This document shows positions 55,044 to 62,976 of a DNA stretch of 64,000 nt, piece by piece. The notes beneath the pieces were generated by a model that ran no database searches, was not told where the DNA came from, and saw only the letters and a list, made by a program, of their open reading frames with translations. The translations under genes and the position numbers were made by a program. The stretch is from positions 155,311 to 219,310 of the forward strand of contig NZ_KE386870.1 in NCBI RefSeq assembly GCF_000429245.1, given 5' to 3'. Position 1 is the first letter of the stretch; each line of letters opens with the position of its first letter. Origin of the DNA: Schaalia georgiae DSM 6843. Lineage in GTDB: Bacteria > Actinomycetota > Actinomycetes > Actinomycetales > Actinomycetaceae.

Positions 55044-55754
55044 GTGGTGGCGCTCGGCAGGCTCCTGGGCGCGCTCGCCCGTGGCGGTGCCGACATCGCG
55101 CTGCCCACTTCGTGCCCGGGCTGCGGGGCGTGGGACGTGGGCATGTGCCCGCAGTGCCGGTCGCTGGCCCGGCGGGAGTGCGTCTGGAGCGTCCTGGAGG
55201 CCCCGGGCGCGCCGGAAGGCGTCGACCTGTGCGCGCTCGGCGCCTACGAGGGTGCGCTGCGCCGCTTGGTCCTGGCGGCGAAGCACTCGCCGAGGCGCGA
55301 TCTGGGCCCCTTCCTGGCCGAATGCGGCGAGGGCCTGGGCGCCGCGCTGGCCGGGCGCTTCCACAGAGAGGGGGAGCCCCCCGCCTGGGACGAGATCTGG
55401 GTGGTCCCGGCGCCGTCGTCGTGGAGGAGGAGACTGCGCTCCCGTCCCGTGACCGCGCCCCTGGCGGCGGGGGTCGCTTCTGCGCTGGCCTCCCGGGGGG
55501 CGTGCCGGCGCGCCAGCGCGGTGGACTGCGTGCGCCTGGCGCTGGGCGCGCGCTCCCAGTCGGGTAAATCCGGTGCGGCGCGCCGCGCGGGCCGGGCCGG
55601 GTCCATGCGGACGGTCGCAGGAGTGCCCCCGGGAGCGGGCGTGGTGGTCGTGGACGACGTGGTCACCACGGGCGCCACGATGAGGGAGGCCATCCGCGTC
55701 CTGGGCGGTTGTGACGCCGCCGCGGCCATGTGCGCGCCGGGGCGCGTTCCATGA
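55044..55754 (+). CDS. comF: ComF family phosphoribosyltransferase-like protein
   Basis: 236 residues from GTG 55044, two bases after the lpqB stop. The N-terminal zinc ribbon SCPGCGAWDVGMCPQC (about residues 23-38) and the C-terminal PRPP-loop VVVVDDVVTTGATM (about 201-214) are the ComF/Fnt hallmarks. In competent bacteria ComF helps DNA uptake; in actinobacteria its role is uncharacterised. Its position between lpqB and hpf matches Rv3242c in mycobacteria. GTG 55047 is an alternative start. Confidence 0.9.
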   Translation: MVALGRLLGALARGGADIALPTSCPGCGAWDVGMCPQCRSLARRECVWSVLEAPGAPEGVDLCALGAYEGALRRLVLAAKHSPRRDLGPFLAECGEGLGAALAGRFHREGEPPAWDEIWVVPAPSSWRRRLRSRPVTAPLAAGVASALASRGACRRASAVDCVRLALGARSQSGKSGAARRAGRAGSMRTVAGVPPGAGVVVVDDVVTTGATMREAIRVLGGCDAAAAMCAPGRVP

Positions 55755-55913
55755 CGAACGTCACTCAATCGGGTACAATAAGCCCACGGACCACACACCC
55801 GCGGGGTCTCCCGCGAACGGGCGGGAGGTGATCAACGACTACCACGGTCCGGGCGACCACGTCCGGACAGCCCGCGCGGGCAGTGTTGCCCGCTCATCAC
55901 CATGGAGGAAAAC
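55751..55913 (+). promoter_or_regulatory. hpf promoter and structured leader
   Basis: ATGACG (55751-55756), a 17-bp spacer and TACAAT (55774-55779). The roughly 130-base leader contains GC hairpins, e.g. GTCCGG/CCGGAC-type arms around 55845-55868 and GCGGGC...GCCCGC around 55876-55892, before GGAGGAA (55905-55911). Confidence 0.6.
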
Positions 55914-56567
55914 ATGGACATCACCGTCGTCGCACGTAATGCCGAAATCCATCCGAACTTCCGGCAGTACGTGGAGGAAAAGGTATCCAAGGTCACTCAG
56001 TTCTACCCCCGCGCCCAGCGCATCGACGTCGAACTGACCCACGAGCGCAACCCCCGGCAGGCCGACACAGCCGAGCGCATCGAGCTCACCGTCTACGGCA
56101 AGGGCCCGATCATCCGCGCCGAGGCCAAATCGGCCGACCGCTACGCCGCCGTCGACATCGCCGCCGGGAAGCTCTACGAGCGCCTGCGCCGCCTTCGTGA
56201 CCGCGCGAAGGACCACCGGCGCGGATACGCGCGCGACCTGACGGATACCGAAGTCCTCGAGGCGCCCGTGCTGCCGAAGCAGGAGGAGTCCCCCGCCGAG
56301 GAGGCGGCCCCCAAGCCCCTGCGCAGCGCCGAGGACCTCAAAGTCGGGGAGGCGCGCGAGGAGCAGTGGGGCGATTCCCCGATCATCGTCCGTCAGAAGG
56401 TGCACGAGGCCCCGCCCATGACCGTGGACGAGGCGCTCGACCAGATGATGATGGTCGGACACCCCTTCTTCCTCTTCGTCGACAAGGAGACCCGCCAGCC
56501 GTGCGTGGTCTACCACCGCCATGGATGGACCTACGGCGTCCTCCGCCTCAACACGACGATCGACTGA
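55914..56567 (+). CDS. hpf: long-form ribosome hibernation promoting factor
   Basis: 217 residues. The N-terminal HPF/YfiA domain (MDITVVARNAEIHPNFRQYVE, about 1-105) binds the 30S decoding region. After an Ala/Pro/Glu linker, the C-terminal dimerisation domain (MTVDEALDQMMMVGHPFFLFVD, RHGWTYGVLRLN) forms 100S ribosomes. ATG 55914 follows GGAGGAA by a few bases; the upstream ATG 55902 has no ribosome binding site. Its place before secA is as in mycobacteria (Rv3241c). It has its own promoter, so it can respond to stress independently of lpqB-comF. Confidence 0.95.
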   Translation: MDITVVARNAEIHPNFRQYVEEKVSKVTQFYPRAQRIDVELTHERNPRQADTAERIELTVYGKGPIIRAEAKSADRYAAVDIAAGKLYERLRRLRDRAKDHRRGYARDLTDTEVLEAPVLPKQEESPAEEAAPKPLRSAEDLKVGEAREEQWGDSPIIVRQKVHEAPPMTVDEALDQMMMVGHPFFLFVDKETRQPCVVYHRHGWTYGVLRLNTTID

Positions 56568-56574
56568 CACGCCC

Positions 56575-56607
56575 GCGGCGGCCCCGGCACTGCGCCGGGG
56601 CCGCCGC
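56575..56607 (+). terminator. hairpin after hpf
   Basis: 14-bp perfect arms GCGGCGGCCCCGGC and complement around ACTGC, starting 8 bases after the stop. There is no U tract, so it may be a GC-type terminator or stabiliser. Confidence 0.6.
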
Positions 56608-56712
56608 GCTGCGCCCAGGGGGCGACGCTTCCAGGGCCGGCCAGCCCCGCGCGGGCGGACATGAAAAATCACGAATAGCGGCCAGGAGTCGAGATTTGTG
56701 CCGCTGAGTTCG

Positions 56713-56718
56713 TACACT
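56713..56718 (+). promoter_or_regulatory. probable secA -10 element
   Basis: TACACT about 60 bases upstream of the secA GTG. No clear -35 is visible. Confidence 0.35.
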
Positions 56719-56777
56719 TGCAGGTGGATTGGACCACGACCGCCCCCCAGGGCGGAGCCACAACGTCAGGAGCCCCT

Positions 56778-59642
56778 GTGTCACTGATCGACAAGATCCT
56801 TCGCGCTGGCGAAGGACGAACGCTCAAGAAGCTCGACCGCCTCGCGTCCCAGGTCGACGCCCTGGCCGAGGACTTCGAAGAGCTCACGGACGAAGAGCTG
56901 CAGGCCAAGACCCAGGAGTTCAAGGACCGCCTCGCCGAGGGGGAGACCCTTGACGACATCCTGGTCGAGGCGTTCGCCACCGTCCGCGAGGCGTCGTGGC
57001 GCATCCTGCGCCTGCGCCCCTTCCACGTGCAGGTCATGGGCGGCATCGCCCTCCACCAGGGCAGGATCGCCGAGATGAAGACCGGCGAGGGCAAGACCCT
57101 GGTGGCCACGATGCCCGCGTACCTGCGGTCCCTGACCGGCGAGGGCGTCCACGTGGTCACCGTCAACGACTACCTGGCGAAGTACCAGTCGGACCTGATG
57201 AGCCGCGTCTACTCCTTCCTGGGCGTTAGCTGCGGGTGCGTCCTGGTGGGCCAGACCCCCGCCCAGCGGCGCGAGATGTACGCGATGGACATCACCTACG
57301 GCACGAACAACGAGTTCGGCTTCGACTACTTGCGCGACAACATGGCGCAGGTCCCCGAGGACCTGGTCCAGCGCGGGCACGCCTACGTGATCGTCGACGA
57401 GGTCGACTCCATCCTCATCGACGAGGCGCGCACGCCCCTGATCATCTCCGGCCCCGCCGACGGTGACCTCAACCGCTGGTACGTGGAGTTCGCGCGCATC
57501 GCCCGTCTGCTCAAGCGGGACGAGGACTACGAGGTCGACGAGAAGAAGAAGACCGTCGGCATCCTGGAGACCGGCATCGACAAGGTCGAGGACCAGTTGG
57601 GCGTCGAGAACCTGTACGAGGCGGCGAACACCCCCCTCATCGGCTTCCTCAACAACGCGATCCGGGCCAAGGAACTGTTCTTCCTCGACAAGGACTACAT
57701 CGTCGACGGCGGCGAGGTCCTCATCGTCGACGAGCACACGGGCCGCGTGCTGCCCGGGCGCCGCTACAACGACGGCATGCACCAGGCCATCGAGGCCAAG
57801 GAGGGCGTGGAGATCAAGGCGGAGAACCAGACCCTGGCGACCATCACCCTGCAGAACTACTTCCGCCTCTACCCGGAGGGCTCGCGGGCCGGCATGACCG
57901 GCACCGCCGAGACCGAGGCGGCCGAGTTCGCGAACACGTACAAGATCTCCGTCGTGCCGATCCCCACGAACAAGCCGATGATCCGCGAGGACAAGTCCGA
58001 CCTCGTCTACCCCACGGAGGAGGGCAAGCTGGGGGCGATCGTCGACGACATCGAGGAGCGCCACAAGAAGGGGCAGCCGGTCCTGGTCGGCACCGCCTCG
58101 GTAGAGAAGTCCGAGCTCCTGTCGAAGATGCTGCGGGCGCGCCACATCCCCCACCAGGTGCTCAACGCCAAGCAGCACGCCCGCGAGGCCGCGATCGTCG
58201 CGATGGCGGGACGCAAGGGCGCCGTCACGGTGGCCACGAACATGGCCGGCCGTGGAACGGACATCATGCTGGGCGGCAACTCGGAGTTCCTGGCGCAGGC
58301 GAATCTGGAGGCCGAGGGCCTGGACCCGAAGGAGAACCCCGAGGAGTACCGGACCGCGTGGCCCAAGGCGCTGGAAGCCGCGGAGGAGGCCGTCGAGGCC
58401 GAGCGCGAGGAGGTGCGCGAGCTCGGCGGGCTGTACGTGCTGGGTTCGGAGCGCCACGAGTCGAGGCGAATCGACAACCAGCTGCGCGGTCGTAGCGGAC
58501 GCCAGGGGGATCCGGGTGAGTCCCGCTTCTACCTGTCCATGGAGGACGACCTGATGCGCCTGTTCAACTCGGGCATGGCCCAGCGCATTATGGCATCGGG
58601 CGCCTACCCCGAGGACATGCCGCTGGAGAACCGCCTCGTGTCCCGTTCCATCGCCTCCGCCCAGCACCAGGTGGAGGCCCGCAACGCGGAGATCCGCAAG
58701 AACGTCCTCAAGTACGACGACGTCATGACGGGCCAGCGCGAGACGATTTACGGCGAGCGCCGCAAGGTCCTGGAGGGCGAGGACATGGCCCCCCAGCTGC
58801 GCCTGTTCATGGAGTCGCTCGTCACCGGCCTGGTCGACGAGGCGATCGCCGACAAGCCGGTCGACGAGTGGGACTTGCCTGCCCTGTGGGAGAACCTGCG
58901 CGGGTACTACCCGCCGTCGGTGTCGATCGAGGAGGTCGAGGAGGAGCACGGCGGGGCGTCCTCGCTGGTGCGCGATGACCTGGTGAACGAGTTGGTCGGA
59001 GACATCCACGCGGTGTACGCCGACACCGAGGACCGCCTGAACGCCAATCCCTTGGCGCAGGCCCAGCTGGGCGAGGAGCCGATGCGCTCCCTCGAGCGCC
59101 GCGTCGTCATCGCTACCGTGGACCGCCTGTGGCGCGAGCACCTTTACGAGATGGACTACCTGAAGGAAGGCATCGGCCTGCGCGCGATGGGCCAGCGCGA
59201 CCCGCTCGTCGAGTACAAGGACGAGGGCGCGCAGATGTTCCAGGCGATGGTTGAGCGGATCCGCGAGGAGTCGGTCCAGCAGGTCTTCTCCTTCGCGAAG
59301 CAGTTCGAGCGGGCCCTGGCGGACGCGGAGGAGCAGGCCGGCGGGGCGATCGCCTCCGCCCGCGTCGCCTCCTCCGAGGACAAGGACGAGGAGGCGTCCC
59401 CCAGCGTCGAGGAGATCGCCGCCGCGGACGCGGCTGCCTCCCGGGAGGCGCGCGAGGCGGTGGCCCGTGCCCGTTCCGTCATGGGGTCGGTGGGCCGCGA
59501 GCACGCGCCGACGCGCGTGAGCTACTCCTCTTCCCAGGGACAGGGGCAACAGGGCCAGGGCGGCAAGGGCTCAGCGGCGCCCGGCGGCGGAAACCGCGCC
59601 GCGCGCCGCGCCGCCGCCAAGAAGTCGCGCCGCCGCCGCTGA
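56778..59642 (+). CDS. secA: preprotein translocase ATPase SecA
   Basis: 954 residues. The motor drives Sec-dependent export. Walker A is in [15 protein letters not shown] (about 100-114), [20 protein letters not shown] is the DEAD-like Walker [24 protein letters not shown] and [14 protein letters not shown] are SecA signatures, and [28 protein letters not shown] completes NBD2. GTG 56778 ([14 protein letters not shown]) follows AGGAG by 5-6 bases. The C terminus is basic ([15 protein letters not shown]) and lacks the CxCx8CH zinc motif, as is usual for actinobacterial SecA1. It is essential housekeeping, in the conserved hpf-secA order. Confidence 0.97.
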   Translation: MSLIDKILRAGEGRTLKKLDRLASQVDALAEDFEELTDEELQAKTQEFKDRLAEGETLDDILVEAFATVREASWRILRLRPFHVQVMGGIALHQGRIAEMKTGEGKTLVATMPAYLRSLTGEGVHVVTVNDYLAKYQSDLMSRVYSFLGVSCGCVLVGQTPAQRREMYAMDITYGTNNEFGFDYLRDNMAQVPEDLVQRGHAYVIVDEVDSILIDEARTPLIISGPADGDLNRWYVEFARIARLLKRDEDYEVDEKKKTVGILETGIDKVEDQLGVENLYEAANTPLIGFLNNAIRAKELFFLDKDYIVDGGEVLIVDEHTGRVLPGRRYNDGMHQAIEAKEGVEIKAENQTLATITLQNYFRLYPEGSRAGMTGTAETEAAEFANTYKISVVPIPTNKPMIREDKSDLVYPTEEGKLGAIVDDIEERHKKGQPVLVGTASVEKSELLSKMLRARHIPHQVLNAKQHAREAAIVAMAGRKGAVTVATNMAGRGTDIMLGGNSEFLAQANLEAEGLDPKENPEEYRTAWPKALEAAEEAVEAEREEVRELGGLYVLGSERHESRRIDNQLRGRSGRQGDPGESRFYLSMEDDLMRLFNSGMAQRIMASGAYPEDMPLENRLVSRSIASAQHQVEARNAEIRKNVLKYDDVMTGQRETIYGERRKVLEGEDMAPQLRLFMESLVTGLVDEAIADKPVDEWDLPALWENLRGYYPPSVSIEEVEEEHGGASSLVRDDLVNELVGDIHAVYADTEDRLNANPLAQAQLGEEPMRSLERRVVIATVDRLWREHLYEMDYLKEGIGLRAMGQRDPLVEYKDEGAQMFQAMVERIREESVQQVFSFAKQFERALADAEEQAGGAIASARVASSEDKDEEASPSVEEIAAADAAASREAREAVARARSVMGSVGREHAPTRVSYSSSQGQGQQGQGGKGSAAPGGGNRAARRAAAKKSRRRR

Positions 59643-59655
59643 AGACCGGGACGAA

Positions 59656-59686
59656 GGGGCGGGCACCTGTGCGGTGCCCGCCCCTT
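59656..59686 (+). terminator. terminator hairpin after secA
   Basis: 12-bp perfect arms GGGGCGGGCACC (59656-59667) and complement (59673-59684) around TGTGC, followed by TT, 14 bases after the stop. Confidence 0.75.
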
Positions 59687-59757
59687 GCGCGCGCGTTGTC
59701 GTCCACCGGCCCTCCGTGCATCTCCACGCCCAGGCCCGCCCCTGGCGGGCACGAGCC

Positions 59758-59826
59758 GTCGACGCCGTGAGGGGGTTGTCGACGCCGTGAGGGGGATATA
59801 ACGCGCGTCGGTGTCGATAACGCGCG
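59758..59826. repeat. 69-bp structured repeat between convergent genes (copy B)
   Basis: GTCGACGCC boxes at 59758 and 59778 (20 bp apart) with GAGGGGG, then ATAACGCGCG at 59798 and 59817 (19 bp apart). 62 of 69 bases match 42242-42310. Confidence 0.88.
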
Positions 59827-59855
59827 TCGGCGTGGCAACGTCCGTCGGATGCGGG

Positions 59856-60365
59856 TCAGGCGAGTTCGAGGGCGGTCGCCATCCACCGCCCCCTGTACTC
59901 CTCGAGCCGCAGGGCCACGGCGTAGTTCCTCGTGGGCGCGGCGATGGTGACGGCCACCTCGGACACCCTGGAACTGGGACTGCACACCCTCCAGTGCAGG
60001 GGGCGGCACGGCAGGGGGCCGACGGGCGCCACGACCCGCAGGGACTCGATGGCCGAGTAGAGCTCGGGGAGGAACCAGCGCCGCAGTTGCGCGCGGGGGC
60101 GGTGCCCCAGGAGCGCCTCGATGAGGGCCCTGGCGAGGGAGGCGGCCCATTCGCCGGGTTCCGGGGGGTCCCCGAGGCGCAGCCCCGGCACGACGACGGG
60201 CGTGAAACGCGACATCGCCTGCTCGGCCTGCCCCCGGGTGAGGCTGGTGGACACGTCCCAGCGGAAGGCGGGCCGCGAAGGGGCGGGGCGCGTCGAGCGA
60301 TGGGGCGCGCGCGGGGGCCTCCTGGTCGCGCGGGTGACGGGGCGGGGAGAGATGCCTGCGCTCAT
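59856..60365 (-). CDS. Rv3235 family protein
   Basis: 169 residues. A basic, Pro/Arg-rich N terminus (about 1-40) is followed by a compact alpha/beta domain with ALIEALLGHRPRAQLRRWF and YRGRWMATALELA, matching actinobacterial Rv3235-type proteins encoded near secA. ATG 60365 overlaps the stop of the LysM gene by 4 bp. The longer open frame upstream is antisense overlap with that gene. Function unknown; family members are thought to be SecA/envelope-linked only because of gene position. Confidence 0.85.
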   Translation of the reverse strand: MSAGISPRPVTRATRRPPRAPHRSTRPAPSRPAFRWDVSTSLTRGQAEQAMSRFTPVVVPGLRLGDPPEPGEWAASLARALIEALLGHRPRAQLRRWFLPELYSAIESLRVVAPVGPLPCRPLHWRVCSPSSRVSEVAVTIAAPTRNYAVALRLEEYRGRWMATALELA

Positions 60366-61300
60366 GACAGGTCCTCGGGGATGGCGAGGACCTGTCCGGG
60401 GAGCAACAGGGACGGGTCGGGCCCGATGGTGTCGGCGTTCGCCTCGTACAGGCGGGGCCAGGCATCGGCGATCTGGGCGTCGTCCGCTGAGGGAAGGGCC
60501 GCCGCGGTGATCGACCACAGGGTATCACCCGGTCGCACCGTCACCGTCGCGCGCCCGTCGGGCGCGGTGCCCGGATCGGGCGCCAGCGGGGCGGGGGAGT
60601 CCGGCCGCGCAGCGCTGCGAGGTCCGGGAGCTGGGCGGGAAGGCTGGGACGCGGGCGTGGGGGTTGCCGCCCTCGGAGCCGCCGACGGGGCGGTGGGGGA
60701 TGCGCCCGGTGCCGTCGCCGGGCCCTCAGACGCAGGAGCGCTCGGAGCGGGCGGTGTGGCGGAGGGGGCGCCGGCTGTGGAGGGGGAGCGTCCAGCCTCT
60801 GCGGCGCCGGCCGGTCCCGCCCATGTGAGGTCGAGTCCCGAGGCGGACTCCGCCACGGCCCGGGCGGCCTCTTCGGCGGCGGGCGTGGGGAGCGCAGCGG
60901 GGGCTGCGGGCTCCGCCGCAGCGGCGACGGCTCCGGTGAGCGGGATGCCCGCCAGGGTGATCCCCCCGATCACGGCGCTCGCCCCGGCCCGGGCGAGGAT
61001 CGCGCGCGAGTGGCGGGTCCCGGCGCGCGCGACGGCCCGGGCGAGAGCCCGGCGCAGGGCGCCCGGCGCACGGCCTGCGGCCGCTGCGTGGGCAATGGCG
61101 GACCACAGGAGGTTCCACGCGATCAGGGCGCCGAGGGCGCAGGCGAGGACCACGGCGATGATCTGGTCCGGAGCGTCAGCGCTCAGGGCCGGCGCCGTCG
61201 CCCAGGCGTAGGCCGCGAGGAGGGCGGCGGCGGGGGCTCCGATCAGCCACAGCGCCGCGTCGTGGAGCGGCGGGGCGGGAATAGGGGTGCGCATTGTCAT
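60362..61300 (-). CDS. LysM domain-containing membrane protein
   Basis: 312 residues. Two TM helices (about 14-35 and 46-70) and a third near 105-130 (GGITLAGIPLTGAVAAAA) precede a Pro/Ala/Ser-rich linker (about 135-245) and a C-terminal LysM module (VTVRPGDTLWSITAAALPS to LLLPGQVLAIP). LysM binds peptidoglycan, so the protein probably spans from membrane to wall. ATG 61300 is followed by a second ATG at 61294. The promoter at 61342-61371 gives a leader of about 35 bases. Couples to the Rv3235-like gene. Confidence 0.88.
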   Translation of the reverse strand: MTMRTPIPAPPLHDAALWLIGAPAAALLAAYAWATAPALSADAPDQIIAVVLACALGALIAWNLLWSAIAHAAAAGRAPGALRRALARAVARAGTRHSRAILARAGASAVIGGITLAGIPLTGAVAAAAEPAAPAALPTPAAEEAARAVAESASGLDLTWAGPAGAAEAGRSPSTAGAPSATPPAPSAPASEGPATAPGASPTAPSAAPRAATPTPASQPSRPAPGPRSAARPDSPAPLAPDPGTAPDGRATVTVRPGDTLWSITAAALPSADDAQIADAWPRLYEANADTIGPDPSLLLPGQVLAIPEDLS

Positions 61301-61341
61301 GGCTGACTCTTCTTCGAGTGTGCGGAACGGGGTACGCGCCT

Positions 61342-61371
61342 AGTATGACAACAATATGTAATCCATGTCAA
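61342..61371 (-). promoter_or_regulatory. LysM operon promoter
   Basis: On the minus strand, TTGACA (61371-61366), an 18-bp spacer and CATACT (61347-61342). The region is unusually AT-rich. Confidence 0.7.
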
Positions 61372-61445
61372 GTGTTTTCAGTTCGTTGATTTTCGTCTCA
61401 ATTTATGTTCTGGTTCTGCGCTCCGTCGTGTGGCACAGTGGGCGC

Positions 61446-61997
61446 ATGGACATCGAACTCTTCCTCGCGGACCTCGAAGGGCGCTTCGCCGAGCAGTGCC
61501 GAAGGGGCATCGACCTCCTCGTCGAGGACCTCACTGACGCCGAGCGTGCGGGCGTGACACTGGCGGCGCGCCTCCTCGCCGTCGATGGCCCAGTGACCCT
61601 GGTCCTGCGCGGCGGGCGGCGCCTGGACGGGATCGTCCGCGACTGCACGCGCACATGGGCGCTGGTGCGCGGGGGCGGCGGCGACAGCCTCGTGCCCCTG
61701 GGGGCGGTCGTGGGGGCGTGGCCGCTGGGCCGGGTCGCCGCGGGCGAAGCAGGGGTGAAGCGGGGGGTTGGCATCGGGCACGTCCTGCGGGAGTTCGCCG
61801 CGCGCGGGATTCCTCTGGCGATCGACCATGACGCGGGCGCTCACCGGGGCCGCATCGTGGCGGTCTACGCCGATCATGTCGATGTCGAGGCGGGGGAGGG
61901 GCCGGTGGGCGACAGTCGCGACTGGGGCATCGGCGCGCGGGTGTCGCTCGCCCTGTCGGGCCTGCGCGAGCTCCGCGTCGCCGATGGGCAGTGGTGA
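61446..61997 (+). CDS. hypothetical protein with Sm-like beta segments
   Basis: 183-residue cytoplasmic protein of unknown family. Two stretches (about residues 49-90, VTLVLRGGRRLDGIVRDC; and about 120-150, AIDHDAGAHRGRIVAVYADH) read like repeated small beta-barrels of Sm/SH3-like pattern. The N terminus is helical (FLADLEGRFAEQCRRGIDLL). ATG 61446 is chosen because the upstream extension is AT-rich and lies over the divergent promoter. Its stop abuts the stop of the convergent HTH gene with no intervening base. The barrel reading is my inference from pattern only. Confidence 0.7.
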   Translation: MDIELFLADLEGRFAEQCRRGIDLLVEDLTDAERAGVTLAARLLAVDGPVTLVLRGGRRLDGIVRDCTRTWALVRGGGGDSLVPLGAVVGAWPLGRVAAGEAGVKRGVGIGHVLREFAARGIPLAIDHDAGAHRGRIVAVYADHVDVEAGEGPVGDSRDWGIGARVSLALSGLRELRVADGQW

Positions 61998-62207
61998 CTA
62001 TTGGGTGTTGGCGTGCTGGCGCTGGCGGGTGAGGGCGTACTGCTGCTGGATGTAGTGCTCCAGCGCGGACTCCTCGACCCGCCAGACCTTCTTGCCGCCC
62101 ACTTGGATGGCCGGGAGGTCCCCGGATGTGACGAGCGCGCGGGTGGCGGACATGGTGAGGTTTAGTGTTTCGGCCACGTCGGCGAGGGTGAGAAAGCGTG
62201 TATCCAT
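61998..62207 (-). CDS. helix-turn-helix DNA-binding protein (BldC/excisionase-like)
   Basis: 69-residue MerR-like/excisionase-type wHTH protein: FLTLADVAETLNLTMSATRALV is the helix-turn-helix, and DLPAIQVGGKKVWRVEESALEHYI the wing, closely resembling BldC-type regulators. ATG 62207 is chosen because TATAGT ends six bases upstream (leaderless); GTG 62213 would add two residues. The conserved secA-to-Tad context and size argue for a chromosomal developmental or envelope regulator rather than a prophage excisionase. Confidence 0.88.
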   Translation of the reverse strand: MDTRFLTLADVAETLNLTMSATRALVTSGDLPAIQVGGKKVWRVEESALEHYIQQQYALTRQRQHANTQ

Positions 62208-62370
62208 AACCACACTATATCAGTTCGTCCGCTTCGCGGCGATTTGGTATGAGTCTATTGTTTTGTTGTAACAAAGAGGGGGTGTGTCGGTCGTGCCATA
62301 GATAGTCCGTAATCTTTTATTCCCGGGCATTTCGGTGCATCATGTGGGAGTGAAACAGGTCTCAGCATCA

Positions 62371-62976
62371 ATGGAGATACCCGCACGGCGGCCCGCCTGG
62401 CGCGACCCGCGCCTGATCGTCGGCCTCGCCCTCATCGCCGTGTCGATCATCCTCACCACGTCCATCGTGTCCGCCGCGCGGGGCGGCGCCACCGTCTACC
62501 GCGCGACGCAGGCGATCCTGCCCGGGGACGTGCTCGGCCCCCACAACATCGCGCCCACGCGGCTCGACGTCGACACCTCCGTCTACGCCACCGCCGACGC
62601 GCTCGCACCAGGGGCGACGGTGAGCGAGGAAGTCGCAGTGGGCGAGATCCTGCGTGTTTCCGCCATAGCCGACACATCGGTGGAAACGGCGCGCAGACTC
62701 GTCATCACAGTCTCGGACTCGCTGCCCTCGTCGGTCCAGGCGGGCGACCAACTGGATCTGTGGCGCGTCCAGCAGGCCAGCGGCGGCCAGTCCGGCCAGG
62801 GCGCCGCCCACCTCGGCGTGCGCGCCACCCTGGTACGGGTCCTCGAGCAGACCACCTCCATCGCCGCCAAGGGCACGCGCATCGAGATCCTCGTCGACGA
62901 GGCCTCCGTCGGGACCGTCCTCGAAGCGACGGCCGGCAAGAACTCCCTCGCGGCGCTCCCAGTGGGGCAACGGTGA
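62371..62976 (+). CDS. SAF domain protein (CpaB/RcpC-like, Flp pilus)
   Basis: 201 residues from ATG 62371: one TM helix (about 17-37, VGLALIAVSIILTTSIVSA) and a SAF domain (VYRATQAILPGDVLGPHNIAPTRLDV, about 45-105), then a beta-rich region. CpaB/RcpC proteins line the secretin-side channel in Flp/Tad pili; in monoderms they are thought to act in pilus assembly. Start codons GTG 62344 and 62350 are also possible; no ideal Shine-Dalgarno is visible, with TAATCT at 62310-62315 as -10. GTGA overlap with the next gene. Confidence 0.8.
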   Translation: MEIPARRPAWRDPRLIVGLALIAVSIILTTSIVSAARGGATVYRATQAILPGDVLGPHNIAPTRLDVDTSVYATADALAPGATVSEEVAVGEILRVSAIADTSVETARRLVITVSDSLPSSVQAGDQLDLWRVQQASGGQSGQGAAHLGVRATLVRVLEQTTSIAAKGTRIEILVDEASVGTVLEATAGKNSLAALPVGQR

